The notes beneath the pieces are model-generated. The model saw only the letters and a list, made by a program, of their open reading frames with translations. It did no database searches and was not told where the DNA came from. A program made the translations under genes and the position numbers. 64,000 nt of DNA from an uncultured Alistipes sp. (GTDB taxonomy: Bacteria > Bacteroidota > Bacteroidia > Bacteroidales > Rikenellaceae): assembly GCA_900769445.1 (NCBI GenBank), contig CAAGGR010000129.1, positions 1 through 64,000 on the forward strand. The letters are read 5' to 3'. Positions 53,873-62,823 of this stretch are shown here, one piece after another. Numbering within the stretch: the stretch's first letter is position 1; every line of letters begins with the position of its first letter.

Positions 53873-54844
53873 ATGTTTGATGTAAAACGCATATTTGAGA
53901 TTGAGAGTGAGGAGCAATTCGAGGGTTGCGCCTTAGAGTTATTTCAATATCAGGCAGAGCATTGCCAACCATATCGCAGATATTTGGAGTTGATGGCTAT
54001 CAACCCCATAGATATTCTGCGAATCGAGGATATACCATTTCTTCCTATCGAGCTATTCAAGAGTAGCGATGTCTACTGCGGTGAGGTGAAACCAGAGATT
54101 ATCTTTACCTCAAGCAATACAGGCTCCACAGTGCCTTCACGCCATATGATGGCATCGTTGGCACTATACCGTGAGGCCTTTACTCGTGCCTTTGAGGAGT
54201 TCTATGGCGAGGCTAAGAATTGGAGCATCTACGGACTACTACCCAACTACCTCGAACGCGAAGGCTCATCACTGGTCTATATGGTCGATACACTCATTAA
54301 GCAGTGTGGCTCGGGAGGCTTCTATCTAAATAACTACGAGCAACTTATCGAGGATATTAAGCGCGACCCAAAGCCAAAGATTCTACTCGGCGTAAGCTAC
54401 GCCCTATGGGATGTTGCCGAGCAGTATGCCCCAAAGTTGGAGAATACAATCATTATGGAGACTGGCGGCATGAAGGGTCGACGCAAGGAGCTATCCAAGA
54501 GCGAACTACATAAAATCTTATGCGAGGGCTTTGGTGTAGAGGCAATACACTCTGAGTATGGCATGGCAGAGCTTACATCGCAGGCATACTCAAAGGGCAA
54601 GGGGCTATTCTACACACCGCGCTGGATGAGGATTATGGTGCGCGACGTAAATGACCCATTCGACCACACACCAAATGGTATGCGTGGCGGTATTGATATC
54701 ATCGACCTTGCCAACGTATCATCGTGTGCCTTTATACAGACGCAGGATATAGGTAGAGTTACTGACGATGGCGGATTTATTATTGAAGGACGCATTGCAG
54801 GAAGCGATATTCGCGGTTGCAACTTGCTAATACACAACATATAA
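53873..54844 (+). CDS. LuxE-like acyl-protein synthetase / adenylating enzyme
   Basis: 323 aa. Matches the LuxE/ANL-type family: FTSSNTGST near residue 82 (P-loop-like adenylation motif), METGGMKGRRKE, SEYGMAELTSQAY, and DIGRVTDDGGFIIEGR near the C terminus. LuxE activates a fatty acid as acyl-AMP and passes it to a protein Cys. The Cys used by LuxE is not obvious. Its stop overlaps the next gene by 1 base, so it works with the LicD-GT2 protein, perhaps in surface glycan decoration (inference). Confidence 0.78.
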   Translation: MFDVKRIFEIESEEQFEGCALELFQYQAEHCQPYRRYLELMAINPIDILRIEDIPFLPIELFKSSDVYCGEVKPEIIFTSSNTGSTVPSRHMMASLALYREAFTRAFEEFYGEAKNWSIYGLLPNYLEREGSSLVYMVDTLIKQCGSGGFYLNNYEQLIEDIKRDPKPKILLGVSYALWDVAEQYAPKLENTIIMETGGMKGRRKELSKSELHKILCEGFGVEAIHSEYGMAELTSQAYSKGKGLFYTPRWMRIMVRDVNDPFDHTPNGMRGGIDIIDLANVSSCAFIQTQDIGRVTDDGGFIIEGRIAGSDIRGCNLLIHNI

Positions 54845-56631
54845 TGAAGTACAACAGCGACATATTAAGGCATCTTCACGGAGAGTTAAAAGAGACTCTA
54901 CGCGAAGTTGTGCGCGTATGCGAAGTTGCAGGTATACCCTACTTTATACAGGGCGGAACAGCCATCGGAAGCCACTTCTTCGACGATATAGTACCCTGGG
55001 ATGACGACATCGACCTCGGTATGACACGCGAAAACTACGAACGCTTCCTTCGTGAGGCTCCCGCGCTTCTTGGCAAGGGCTACACCCTGCAAGAGTTCAC
55101 CACAGAGCCTGATACCCCATTCTACTTTGCAAAAGTGCGCAAGGAGGGTACACGCTTCGTAGAGAGCGAGTGGGTGGGACTCCCTATTGCCGAGGGCGTA
55201 TATATCGATATCTTCCCCTACGACCTTATCCCTGATGATGAGGCTCTTGCTCGTCATCAGCGCAGGATTGTGGGCTTCTGGATAAACTGCTTTATGGCAA
55301 AGAGCGTATGGCTATGGCGCTGGCTCGGCAAGGCAAATAATGGCGTTGTCTTCCCAAAGAGCTTTTTATCGTGCTTGGCAATTCGTACGGCATGTACGCT
55401 CCTATCTAAAGAGCAGATATACAACATTCTAAACCGAGAGCTTACACGCTACAACGCTACCTCGGCATCGCGCTACAATATTGTGCGTATGCCTAAGGAT
55501 ATGATTGCTGTAGAGGCGATTAACAACCTTGAGCCACGCAAATTTGGCGATTTGGAGGTTATGGCACCCTCGAACTTGGAGGTCTACCTACGTAGCCACT
55601 ACGGCGATATCCAGAAGTGGTTGCCTGAAGATAAGCGTCTTAACCACGCCCCCGAAGTTTTATGGTTTGGTCGTGGCATTAAGAGCCGAACATCGGAGAG
55701 TATTAGCGTAGTTATACCTCTATATAATAAGGAGGCTGAGGTGGAGCGCGCCCTACTATCCGTCGTAGAACAGAGCCTTGCAGTAGGCGAGATTATCGTT
55801 GTCAACGATGGCTCTACGGATCGCTCGGAGGAGGAGGTAAGAGAGTTTATCAAGCACCATCCAGAGGCGAATATAAGACTTATAACCGAGGAGAATAAGG
55901 GCGTTAGTGCTGCCCGCAATAGAGGTATTGAGGAGGCCACAGGCGAATACATTGCCCTTCTTGATGCCGATGATTGGTGGCTTTCGAACTACATCGCTGA
56001 GGTATGCCGACTTATGGAGTACTACCCCGATTGCGACGCCTACTCTACGGCTTTCAATATCGTTGATGGCGATAGCCACACACGCGCATTGGTGCCAACC
56101 ACTGAGGGGTACATATCACCTGCAGAGGAGGCTCTTCGAGGTCGCTACCCTATCATACCATCTACCGCTACGCTTCGTCGCAGCACGGTGCAACGCTGTG
56201 GTGGCTTCCCAGAGGGTATGCGTATAGGCGAGGATCAGTGGCTATGGGTGAGGATGATACAGCAGGGAGCGCAGTTTGTCTACTCGCCAATGTCGCTTGT
56301 TCGCTACTCACGCACAGCATCCAACCGCTCGGCATCGATATACCGCTCGGAGAGATGCACACACACCATCGCCGAACTTTACAAACCAACCCAAGAGGAG
56401 GTGCTAAACGAATATATCGCCCGCATAGGCATAGGCAAGGCCATAACACAGTCGGTACGCGGAGGCTCGGAGGATGCAAAAAAGGCTATTCGATCATTTG
56501 GCTACACCAAACTATCAAAACTCCAACTTATGCGCCTTAAACTACTAAACAGCCTACCCGCATCGCTACGTCCCGCACTCAACGGACTATATGCCACACT
56601 TGCGTGGGCGATAAAGCGTCGCGGTTTATAA
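54844..56631 (+). CDS. LicD-family nucleotidyl/phosphoryl transferase fused to GT2 glycosyltransferase
   Basis: 595 aa from MKYNSDILRHLHGEL, start inside the previous TAA (TAATG). Residues ~20-275: LicD domain with GGTAIGSHFFDDIVPWDDDIDLGM. LicD proteins attach phosphocholine or similar phospho-groups to glycans. Residues ~285-500: GT2 domain with ISVVIPLYNKEAEVERAL, VVNDGSTDRS and LLDADDWW. This is a decorating enzyme and a sugar transferase on one chain. No membrane helix. Confidence 0.88.
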   Translation: MKYNSDILRHLHGELKETLREVVRVCEVAGIPYFIQGGTAIGSHFFDDIVPWDDDIDLGMTRENYERFLREAPALLGKGYTLQEFTTEPDTPFYFAKVRKEGTRFVESEWVGLPIAEGVYIDIFPYDLIPDDEALARHQRRIVGFWINCFMAKSVWLWRWLGKANNGVVFPKSFLSCLAIRTACTLLSKEQIYNILNRELTRYNATSASRYNIVRMPKDMIAVEAINNLEPRKFGDLEVMAPSNLEVYLRSHYGDIQKWLPEDKRLNHAPEVLWFGRGIKSRTSESISVVIPLYNKEAEVERALLSVVEQSLAVGEIIVVNDGSTDRSEEEVREFIKHHPEANIRLITEENKGVSAARNRGIEEATGEYIALLDADDWWLSNYIAEVCRLMEYYPDCDAYSTAFNIVDGDSHTRALVPTTEGYISPAEEALRGRYPIIPSTATLRRSTVQRCGGFPEGMRIGEDQWLWVRMIQQGAQFVYSPMSLVRYSRTASNRSASIYRSERCTHTIAELYKPTQEEVLNEYIARIGIGKAITQSVRGGSEDAKKAIRSFGYTKLSKLQLMRLKLLNSLPASLRPALNGLYATLAWAIKRRGL

Positions 56632-56660
56632 CTCTCGAAACACTTTAGAAGATTACCAAT

Positions 56661-56807
56661 ATGAAAACAACAGTACTAACAACCGAATATGTAGCACCGA
56701 TACTAACACTCGTTGAGTGTAGTGTAGAGGTAGGCTTTCTGGGAAGCTATATCGGTGATGATGAGGGTAATTACATCCCCGACTTTGAGCCAGAGAACAA
56801 TCTATAA
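56661..56807 (+). CDS. Small peptide C (module leader), 48 aa
   Basis: MKTTVLTTEYVAPILTLVEC..., then SVEVGFLGS and an acidic tail (GDDEGNYIPDFEPENNL). Aligns with peptides A and B over Y-x-A-P and V-E-x-G-F-x2-S. No signal peptide. It lies 18 bp before the protease lipoprotein gene. Confidence 0.75.
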   Translation: MKTTVLTTEYVAPILTLVECSVEVGFLGSYIGDDEGNYIPDFEPENNL

Positions 56808-56825
56808 TTTTCAAAGCGTCTAAAA

Positions 56826-58840
56826 ATGAAGAGATTACTCACAATATTTACCACTATCGTAGCCATTATCGTTAGCGGTTGCCAGAAACTAACAATCGAA
56901 GACATAGCAACAACCGAGTTGGCAAACATCTGTGTCATAGCCGATAATATCGCTGACGAGGAACTAAGTCGCGTATCGTTAAATGGCAACACCACAAAAT
57001 GGGAGGTTGGCGACCGCATCACATTGGGTTTGGTGGTAAACTCCCATTCGATGGCATTTGCCAACTTAGAGATTGAGTCTAAGAGCGATATCTCAGCCGA
57101 TGGCAAGCGAGCAATATTTCGTAGTAGTGCTCCCGTAGGCTCATACTACGGCGTAACAGCACTATATCCTGCTGTTGACACCGACTCAAGTACAGCAACA
57201 CTTGACCGCAATGATGCAAATAATATATTTATGTCGGGACACAAGAGTAGTAACGACAGTCCAGTGATTACGGTCAAGGCTGGGCAGAATGTGGAGCTTC
57301 CAATCACCTTTGCACACCTTATGCACAAGATGGATTTTAACCTTACACTTGCTAATGGTTACACATCTAACGACCTTAACTCCGAGAATATTATCGTAGA
57401 GGTAAGTGCAACATCGAGGAATGAAGATATTAAGTTCTCACAGACGCGAAACCTAAACTTTCGCTCAAACAGTATCTCTGACAACAGCACAACTACCACT
57501 ATTCGCGCCTACGGCAACAAACCTCAATTCTCTGCAATGCTCTTTCCAATGACACTCGAAAGAGAGGTTGTCTTTACGTTTGGTGTATATATAGATGGCG
57601 AGAAGCGCTACGAGATTCGCAAACCTGATAGCGGAACACTGAGCACCTTCGCAATGCATGAGGGTAAGACTACAACCGTAAACCTTGAACTAAGCAAGGC
57701 TAATAGTGTTGGTGGAGGCGAAATTACGGCTGAGACTATAACACTGCAAGCAACAAAGAACTCTATCAAGGCTAATGGTGTTGACTACACGGTATTGAGT
57801 GTTGTAACATCGGATGGTGGCGAGGATGTAACATCGCAGTCTACAATTTATGCAAATGGTAGCAAACTAAATAGCACAACATTCCTCACAACATCGGCTG
57901 GTACATATACATTGTATGCCGAGCGCCATGGTGTGAAGTCGAATACAATAACCATCACTGCCGAAGAGGTTACTACAACAGGTAAAACGATTGTCTTTGC
58001 CGAGGGCGTATCTCTCACATCTGGTTGGTACGATGTGAACAAGAAGGGCGAGGGTAACAACGGAGATATTAATATGTGTTGGGCGGCTACATCAGCCAAT
58101 ATGATTCAGTGTGGCAAGATCGCTATGTCGCATCGGGTAAAACCCTCCCATCAACTGCCGTTACTGGACCAGGCACAAAGACACACGGTAGCTATGGCAC
58201 TTATGAGCTTGCGCTGATGGATGTCTACCACTCGGAATGGGACAACTCAAGAGGTGGTCACCCTCAAGAGGCTATACCTTGGTACTTCGAGGGTAAACTT
58301 TACGGTGGTGAGTTTGCGTCTGCTGGCTCTCAGGCTACACCTAAAACAGATGGTGGCTACTGGAAAAGCGCATGGAGCAATATAGAGCCATATATATACC
58401 GAGGTTATCAGCACGATATCTTCCCAAGTCAATACCCCCAGATGTACACATACTGCTACAACAACTTCTACCTCTGGGGCAATGGTTCAGAACTTACAGG
58501 CACAGACCGACTAAAGTACTTTACAAATTTGGTTGTTCAGTCGTTCAACCACGGTATGGCAGCAATGACCATTTCGTTAAGTTCCAATATAGCATCTTTG
58601 CACCACGCAGTGACATTGTGGGGCTACGAAATTGACAAATCTACAGGTCTTCTTACGCGAGTGTGGATTACCGACTCCGACGACCTTACTAAAGAACCTA
58701 AACAGCAACTACTCAACGAGTACAGCGTAAGCATCGGCAGCGGTAAGTCGCACATCCAGCTTACGGGTAGCACACGCTATGGTAGCATTTGGGTAGTATC
58801 ACTCCATCCGCTATCAGGCTACGGCTCTGCGGGCAAGTAG
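56826..58840 (+). pseudogene. IdeS-like cysteine endopeptidase lipoprotein, frameshifted
   Basis: The first frame (56826-58217) encodes a lipobox VSGC, a fimbrillin-like domain (~25-285, with GNTTKWEVGDRITL) and an Ig-like domain (~305-385) like that of the Omp28-like protein. It then reads NMCWAATSANMIQ. The next codons shift frame near 58110: CAGTGTGGCAAGAT needs one more G to read Q-W-W-Q-D. The second frame (to 58840) continues QDRYVASGKT, SLHHAVTLWG and WITDSDD, giving the Cys/His/Asp set expected of IdeS/Mac-type proteases. Restored length about 671 aa. As written, the product ends in 36 out-of-frame residues. Confidence 0.82.
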
Positions 58841-58856
58841 CAGGGAATATATTCAG

Positions 58857-58901
58857 TATAATAGAGGCTGTCCAATGGAAATTTGGACAGCCTCTATTAT
58901 A
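58857..58901. terminator. Long bidirectional terminator hairpin
   Basis: 18-bp perfect stem TATAATAGAGGCTGTCCA / TGGACAGCCTCTATTATA with a 9-base loop, between the convergent protease lipoprotein and response-regulator genes. Confidence 0.8.
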
Positions 58902-58914
58902 TCGAATTTCGTAA

Positions 58915-59568
58915 TTAAATCTCCACCAAACGGTTCTTAATTGCGTAGACCACGAGATTTGCGGTATTTTTACACCCCGTCTTCTCAAGAATATTGGCAC
59001 GGTGCTTATCCACCGTACGCTTCGAAATAAATAGTTTATCGGCAATCTCCTGATTCGAAAGACCCGCGCAGACCTCAACCAAAATCTCAATCTCGCGCTC
59101 CGAAAGCGAATCTTCATCATCGACCTTAGTCGCCTCGATACGGGTCATATTGTGCACCAACGAGCCATACAATATAGCACTAAAGTAGTTATCGCCAGCC
59201 ACTACAGCATCCACCGCAGCGTAGACCTCCTCAATATCTGAGTCCTTCAAAAGGAAGCCCGAAGCACCACTCTGCACCATAAGCGAGTAGTAGTGGTCAT
59301 CGCCAAACATCGAGAGTGTGATAACACGCATATCGGGCTTTAGACGTAGTGCCTCGCGTGTGGTCTCCGCGCCATCCATCTCTGGCATAGCGATATCCAT
59401 AAACACCACATCTACATCCGACTCTGGGAGTAGCTTCAAAAACTCGACACCGCTACCAACATCGGCAACGATTTTGAAGTCGTCGCGCTGCGAAAGAAGA
59501 CCCTTCAAACCAGTACGGAATAGTGTATGGTCATCCACAAGCGCGATCTTAATCTCTCTATTTTCCAT
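58915..59568 (-). CDS. NarL/FixJ-type response regulator
   Basis: 217 aa. Receiver domain with VDDH, phospho-acceptor Asp58 (VVFMDIAMPE) and the switch Thr/Lys region; LuxR-type HTH at ~150-213 (LSEREIEILVEVCAGLSNQEIADKLFISKRTVDKH). DNA-binding output of the kinase encoded just upstream, whose stop it overlaps by 11 bp. Target genes unknown. Confidence 0.93.
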   Translation of the reverse strand: MENREIKIALVDDHTLFRTGLKGLLSQRDDFKIVADVGSGVEFLKLLPESDVDVVFMDIAMPEMDGAETTREALRLKPDMRVITLSMFGDDHYYSLMVQSGASGFLLKDSDIEEVYAAVDAVVAGDNYFSAILYGSLVHNMTRIEATKVDDEDSLSEREIEILVEVCAGLSNQEIADKLFISKRTVDKHRANILEKTGCKNTANLVVYAIKNRLVEI

Positions 59569-60577
59569 TTCTTCTTCGTTTAATATTTTCGCCTATGCTG
59601 CGAAGCTCCTTAAGGTCGCTGGATGTAAGGTGTAAATGTGCATCACTTAGCGATACTGCAACCTTAGCATTCATACCCTTACCCTCGCCACTTACAATCT
59701 CAAACTTACCATTTAGCGATGATATGCGTGAACGTATATTCGACAATCCCATACCATTGCACTCCTCCTCTCTATAGATAAAGCCCTTGCCATTATCGCT
59801 ATAGTCGATAACAAGCATACCCTGCTCCTGCCTCAAGCAGACCGATATCTCTGTTGCCTCAGCATGTTTCAACGAGTTGTTTATAAGTTCACAGGTTACA
59901 CGATACAAGATAACCTCGATATTCGCGTCGAAGCGTTCATTCTTAAGCGTGGTCTTAAACTTGATTTTCGTATCACGCACCGTACCTAAGCGGTCAACAA
60001 AGTGCTTGATACCGCGCGCTAAGCCAAAGTCGTTGAGAATATGTGGCGAAAGGTTGTTCGATATCTCGCGCAGTGAGCGTATAGCCTCGTCGATAACTGC
60101 CGAGGTATTTTGCAAAATCTCGCGCTCACTATCGCTAAGGTTGGCACGATAAAGCGCCGAGAGCGACATCTTCGACGAGGACAATAATGGGCCTAAGCCA
60201 TCGTGTAACTCGCGCGAGAAGGATGCACGACTACGCTCCTCAGTCCTTAGCAACGCTGTCATAAACCTATTTTCGAGCATCTGACGATACTGCGCCATGC
60301 GGTCAACATGCGCAACCAACAGACGCGCACAAACCACACATATCGAGAAACTTAACGACACTACAATACCTACCCACGCGCGCGTTAAATCTGAGACCTC
60401 AACACCACGAAAGATGTTGAACTGCATAAGGTGGTCGACACATAGCATCGCAAGAGAGATGATACAGCACACCCATAGCGCCTTGTACTTGGTCTTGTTA
60501 ACCAAGTGTAGAGCGATGACAATAGCCACCAACTGCATAGCTATCGAAATGAGTATCAGTATCTCAACACCTCTCAT
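59558..60577 (-). CDS. Membrane sensor histidine kinase (HisKA_3 type)
   Basis: 339 aa. Three hydrophobic segments (about 5-25, 34-52, 66-90) with no large periplasmic domain. HisKA_3 with His125 in SRELHDGLGP. HATPase_c with NSLKHAEATEI, DNGKGF and GMGLSNIRSRI. NarX/DesK-like kinase, partner of the regulator; the signal is probably sensed in or near the membrane. Three bases after surE. Confidence 0.92.
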   Translation of the reverse strand: MRGVEILILISIAMQLVAIVIALHLVNKTKYKALWVCCIISLAMLCVDHLMQFNIFRGVEVSDLTRAWVGIVVSLSFSICVVCARLLVAHVDRMAQYRQMLENRFMTALLRTEERSRASFSRELHDGLGPLLSSSKMSLSALYRANLSDSEREILQNTSAVIDEAIRSLREISNNLSPHILNDFGLARGIKHFVDRLGTVRDTKIKFKTTLKNERFDANIEVILYRVTCELINNSLKHAEATEISVCLRQEQGMLVIDYSDNGKGFIYREEECNGMGLSNIRSRISSLNGKFEIVSGEGKGMNAKVAVSLSDAHLHLTSSDLKELRSIGENIKRRRNGK

Positions 60578-60580
60578 ATA

Positions 60581-61360
60581 CTACTTTATCACCCCTTGCA
60601 GGTTTTTAAGTTGTACGTAGTCGGTCATATCAACCTGTACAGGTACAACCGAAACATACTTATTCGCCAAAGCCCACTCGTCGCTATCTGTAGCCTCTGG
60701 CTCAGCATTCTGGAAGGCTCCCGTGAGCCAGAAATATTTGCGACCATGCGGATCCTCACGCTCATAGAACTCCTCGCGCCAGAAACCTCGTGTCTGACGA
60801 CATAGGCGCACACCCTTAATCTCATCAACACCACAACGTGGAACATTGACATTCAAACACAATGGGCGTGGTAGGCGAGCCTCAGCATCAAGTACCGAGC
60901 TAATAATCTCCCTGCCATACTTTACCGCGCCCTCAAAGTCGGCATCAGCATCGTGGTCATCAACAGAGAGACCTATAGATGGCACACCATAGAAGCTACC
61001 CTCAATAGCCGCACCCATAGTACCCGAGTACATCACATTCACAGCAGCATTAGAGCCATGGTTGATACCCGACAATACCAAGTCCACCTTTCGGTCTTCG
61101 AAAAAGTAGTCGAAAGCAAACTTCGCACAATCTACCGGAGTACCCGAAAGGGCATATATCTCAACACCCTCACTCTTCTCTATAGTGCGCAGAAAGAGTG
61201 GTGTATTGATGGTAATAGCCTGACTCATACCGCTCTGCACTCTATCGGGAGCGATGGCTATAACATCACCAAACTCACGGGCGAGGTCTACAATAGCCTT
61301 AAAGCCTTTCGAGAGATAGCTATCGTCGTTAGTAACAAATATTAGAGGTCTATTCTTCAT
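60581..61360 (-). CDS. surE: 5'/3'-nucleotidase SurE
   Basis: 259 aa. Metal-binding NDD in FVTNDDSYLSKGF, SGINHGSNAAVNVMYSGTMGAA, and LCLNVNVP are typical. SurE dephosphorylates nucleoside monophosphates and is linked to stationary-phase survival. It sits between rodA and the two-component genes in a tight run (18 and 3 bp gaps). Confidence 0.93.
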   Translation of the reverse strand: MKNRPLIFVTNDDSYLSKGFKAIVDLAREFGDVIAIAPDRVQSGMSQAITINTPLFLRTIEKSEGVEIYALSGTPVDCAKFAFDYFFEDRKVDLVLSGINHGSNAAVNVMYSGTMGAAIEGSFYGVPSIGLSVDDHDADADFEGAVKYGREIISSVLDAEARLPRPLCLNVNVPRCGVDEIKGVRLCRQTRGFWREEFYEREDPHGRKYFWLTGAFQNAEPEATDSDEWALANKYVSVVPVQVDMTDYVQLKNLQGVIK

Positions 61361-61378
61361 TCTATCTATTATTTTTCA

Positions 61379-62818
61379 TCATGAGTAAATATCGTTCTCG
61401 GAGGTCGAGGCATCCAAGCGTATGGCAATCATTATCAGCAGCGTAAATGCCACGAATGACGAGCCACCGTAACTCATCAGTGGCAGCGGGATACCCATCA
61501 CCGGCATTAGACCTATGGTCATACCCATATTTACCATTACGTGAATTAGCAGTATTGCCGCTACCGAGTAGCAGTATATTCTGCCGAAAGGCTCCTTTAT
61601 TCGCTCACCCATACGCATAAGCCTCAACATCAGACCTATGTATAGTGCCACCACTACAAGACATCCCACAAATCCCTGCTCCTCGCCAACGATACAGAAG
61701 ATAAAGTCGGTATGCTTCTCTGGCACATAGTCATACTTGATCTGCGTACCCTCCATAAAGCCCTTACCCCACATACCGCCAGAGCCGATGGCAATCTGCG
61801 ACTGGTTGACGTTATATCCCGTATTTTTAGGGTCGTCAACCAAACCTACGAAGGTAAGGATTCGATTCTTCTGATGAGGCTCAAGCTTCGAGAATAGAAA
61901 GTCGGTAGTCGGCACGAAGACCATGGCATAGATAAACATCAATATCGGCCATAAAAGCATCATCGTACGGGTCTTAAGTGCCACGATAGCAAGACCCACA
62001 GCCGAGATACCGCAAGATATCATCAAGGCTGCATAGCCACTTAGTGGTGTAAGCACCGCCAGGAGCAGAGCAAACAAGAATACCCCTGCAAGAAAACGCA
62101 CATGACCTGCAATCTCGCCAACACGCAACACACTATATAGCACAAAGGCGAAGAGCAAAACCACGAATATAACCACTGGCGAGAACATCATCGCTGCAAC
62201 GAACAGAACTATCGTAAACAACACCGGGAAGTAGACATATTTTGTCAGACCCTCGCGGTACAGCACAAAGAGGAAGGCTCCCAACACCAAACCCGAACCG
62301 GTATCGTTCTGCAAGACGATGATAAGGAATGGGATAAGTATTACCGCAGCAACCTTAACAAGGTCGATAAAGCGATTGATATTAAAGGCATAGTCGCTCA
62401 TCACACGCGCCATCATCAGCGCTGTGGCAATCTTCACAAACTCCACAGGCTGCAAGCGCACACTACCCAGCTCAAACCACGCCTTAGCACCATTAACCTC
62501 CTTACCAAACAATAACACTGCAAGAAGGAGTAAGATACCTAAGGCATAGGCAGGATATGCAAACATATGGAATATACGTCGTTCCAAGAGCAACACCACC
62601 GTCGCCATAACCCACGATATACCTATCCAAACGAGCTGCTTTATATGGTTGTGGCTCGAGGAGAAGAAATTTGTTGTATCTGGCTCAATAGATGCCGACG
62701 TGATACATAGCAAGCCTATAACAGCAATGGCAATATAGATGCCCAAAGCCACCATATCGACATTACCAAATAGCGAACGACTGCTACTGCGGTTATTTCT
62801 ATTATAATCGGATAACAT
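61379..62818 (-). CDS. rodA: Rod-shape SEDS glycosyltransferase RodA
   Basis: 479 aa, about ten helices. SEDS motifs: RLQPVEFVKIATALMMAR, LQNDTGSGLVLGAF, GMWGKGFMEGTQ...YVPEKHTDFIF and MPLMSYGGSSFVAF. It polymerises lipid II for side-wall peptidoglycan together with PBP2. It is longer than E. coli RodA (370 aa), with a hydrophobic insertion around ~205-300, as seen in Bacteroidetes homologs. Five bases after the PBP2 gene. Confidence 0.93.
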   Translation of the reverse strand: MLSDYNRNNRSSSRSLFGNVDMVALGIYIAIAVIGLLCITSASIEPDTTNFFSSSHNHIKQLVWIGISWVMATVVLLLERRIFHMFAYPAYALGILLLLAVLLFGKEVNGAKAWFELGSVRLQPVEFVKIATALMMARVMSDYAFNINRFIDLVKVAAVILIPFLIIVLQNDTGSGLVLGAFLFVLYREGLTKYVYFPVLFTIVLFVAAMMFSPVVIFVVLLFAFVLYSVLRVGEIAGHVRFLAGVFLFALLLAVLTPLSGYAALMISCGISAVGLAIVALKTRTMMLLWPILMFIYAMVFVPTTDFLFSKLEPHQKNRILTFVGLVDDPKNTGYNVNQSQIAIGSGGMWGKGFMEGTQIKYDYVPEKHTDFIFCIVGEEQGFVGCLVVVALYIGLMLRLMRMGERIKEPFGRIYCYSVAAILLIHVMVNMGMTIGLMPVMGIPLPLMSYGGSSFVAFTLLIMIAIRLDASTSENDIYS

Positions 62819-62823
62819 AGGCT

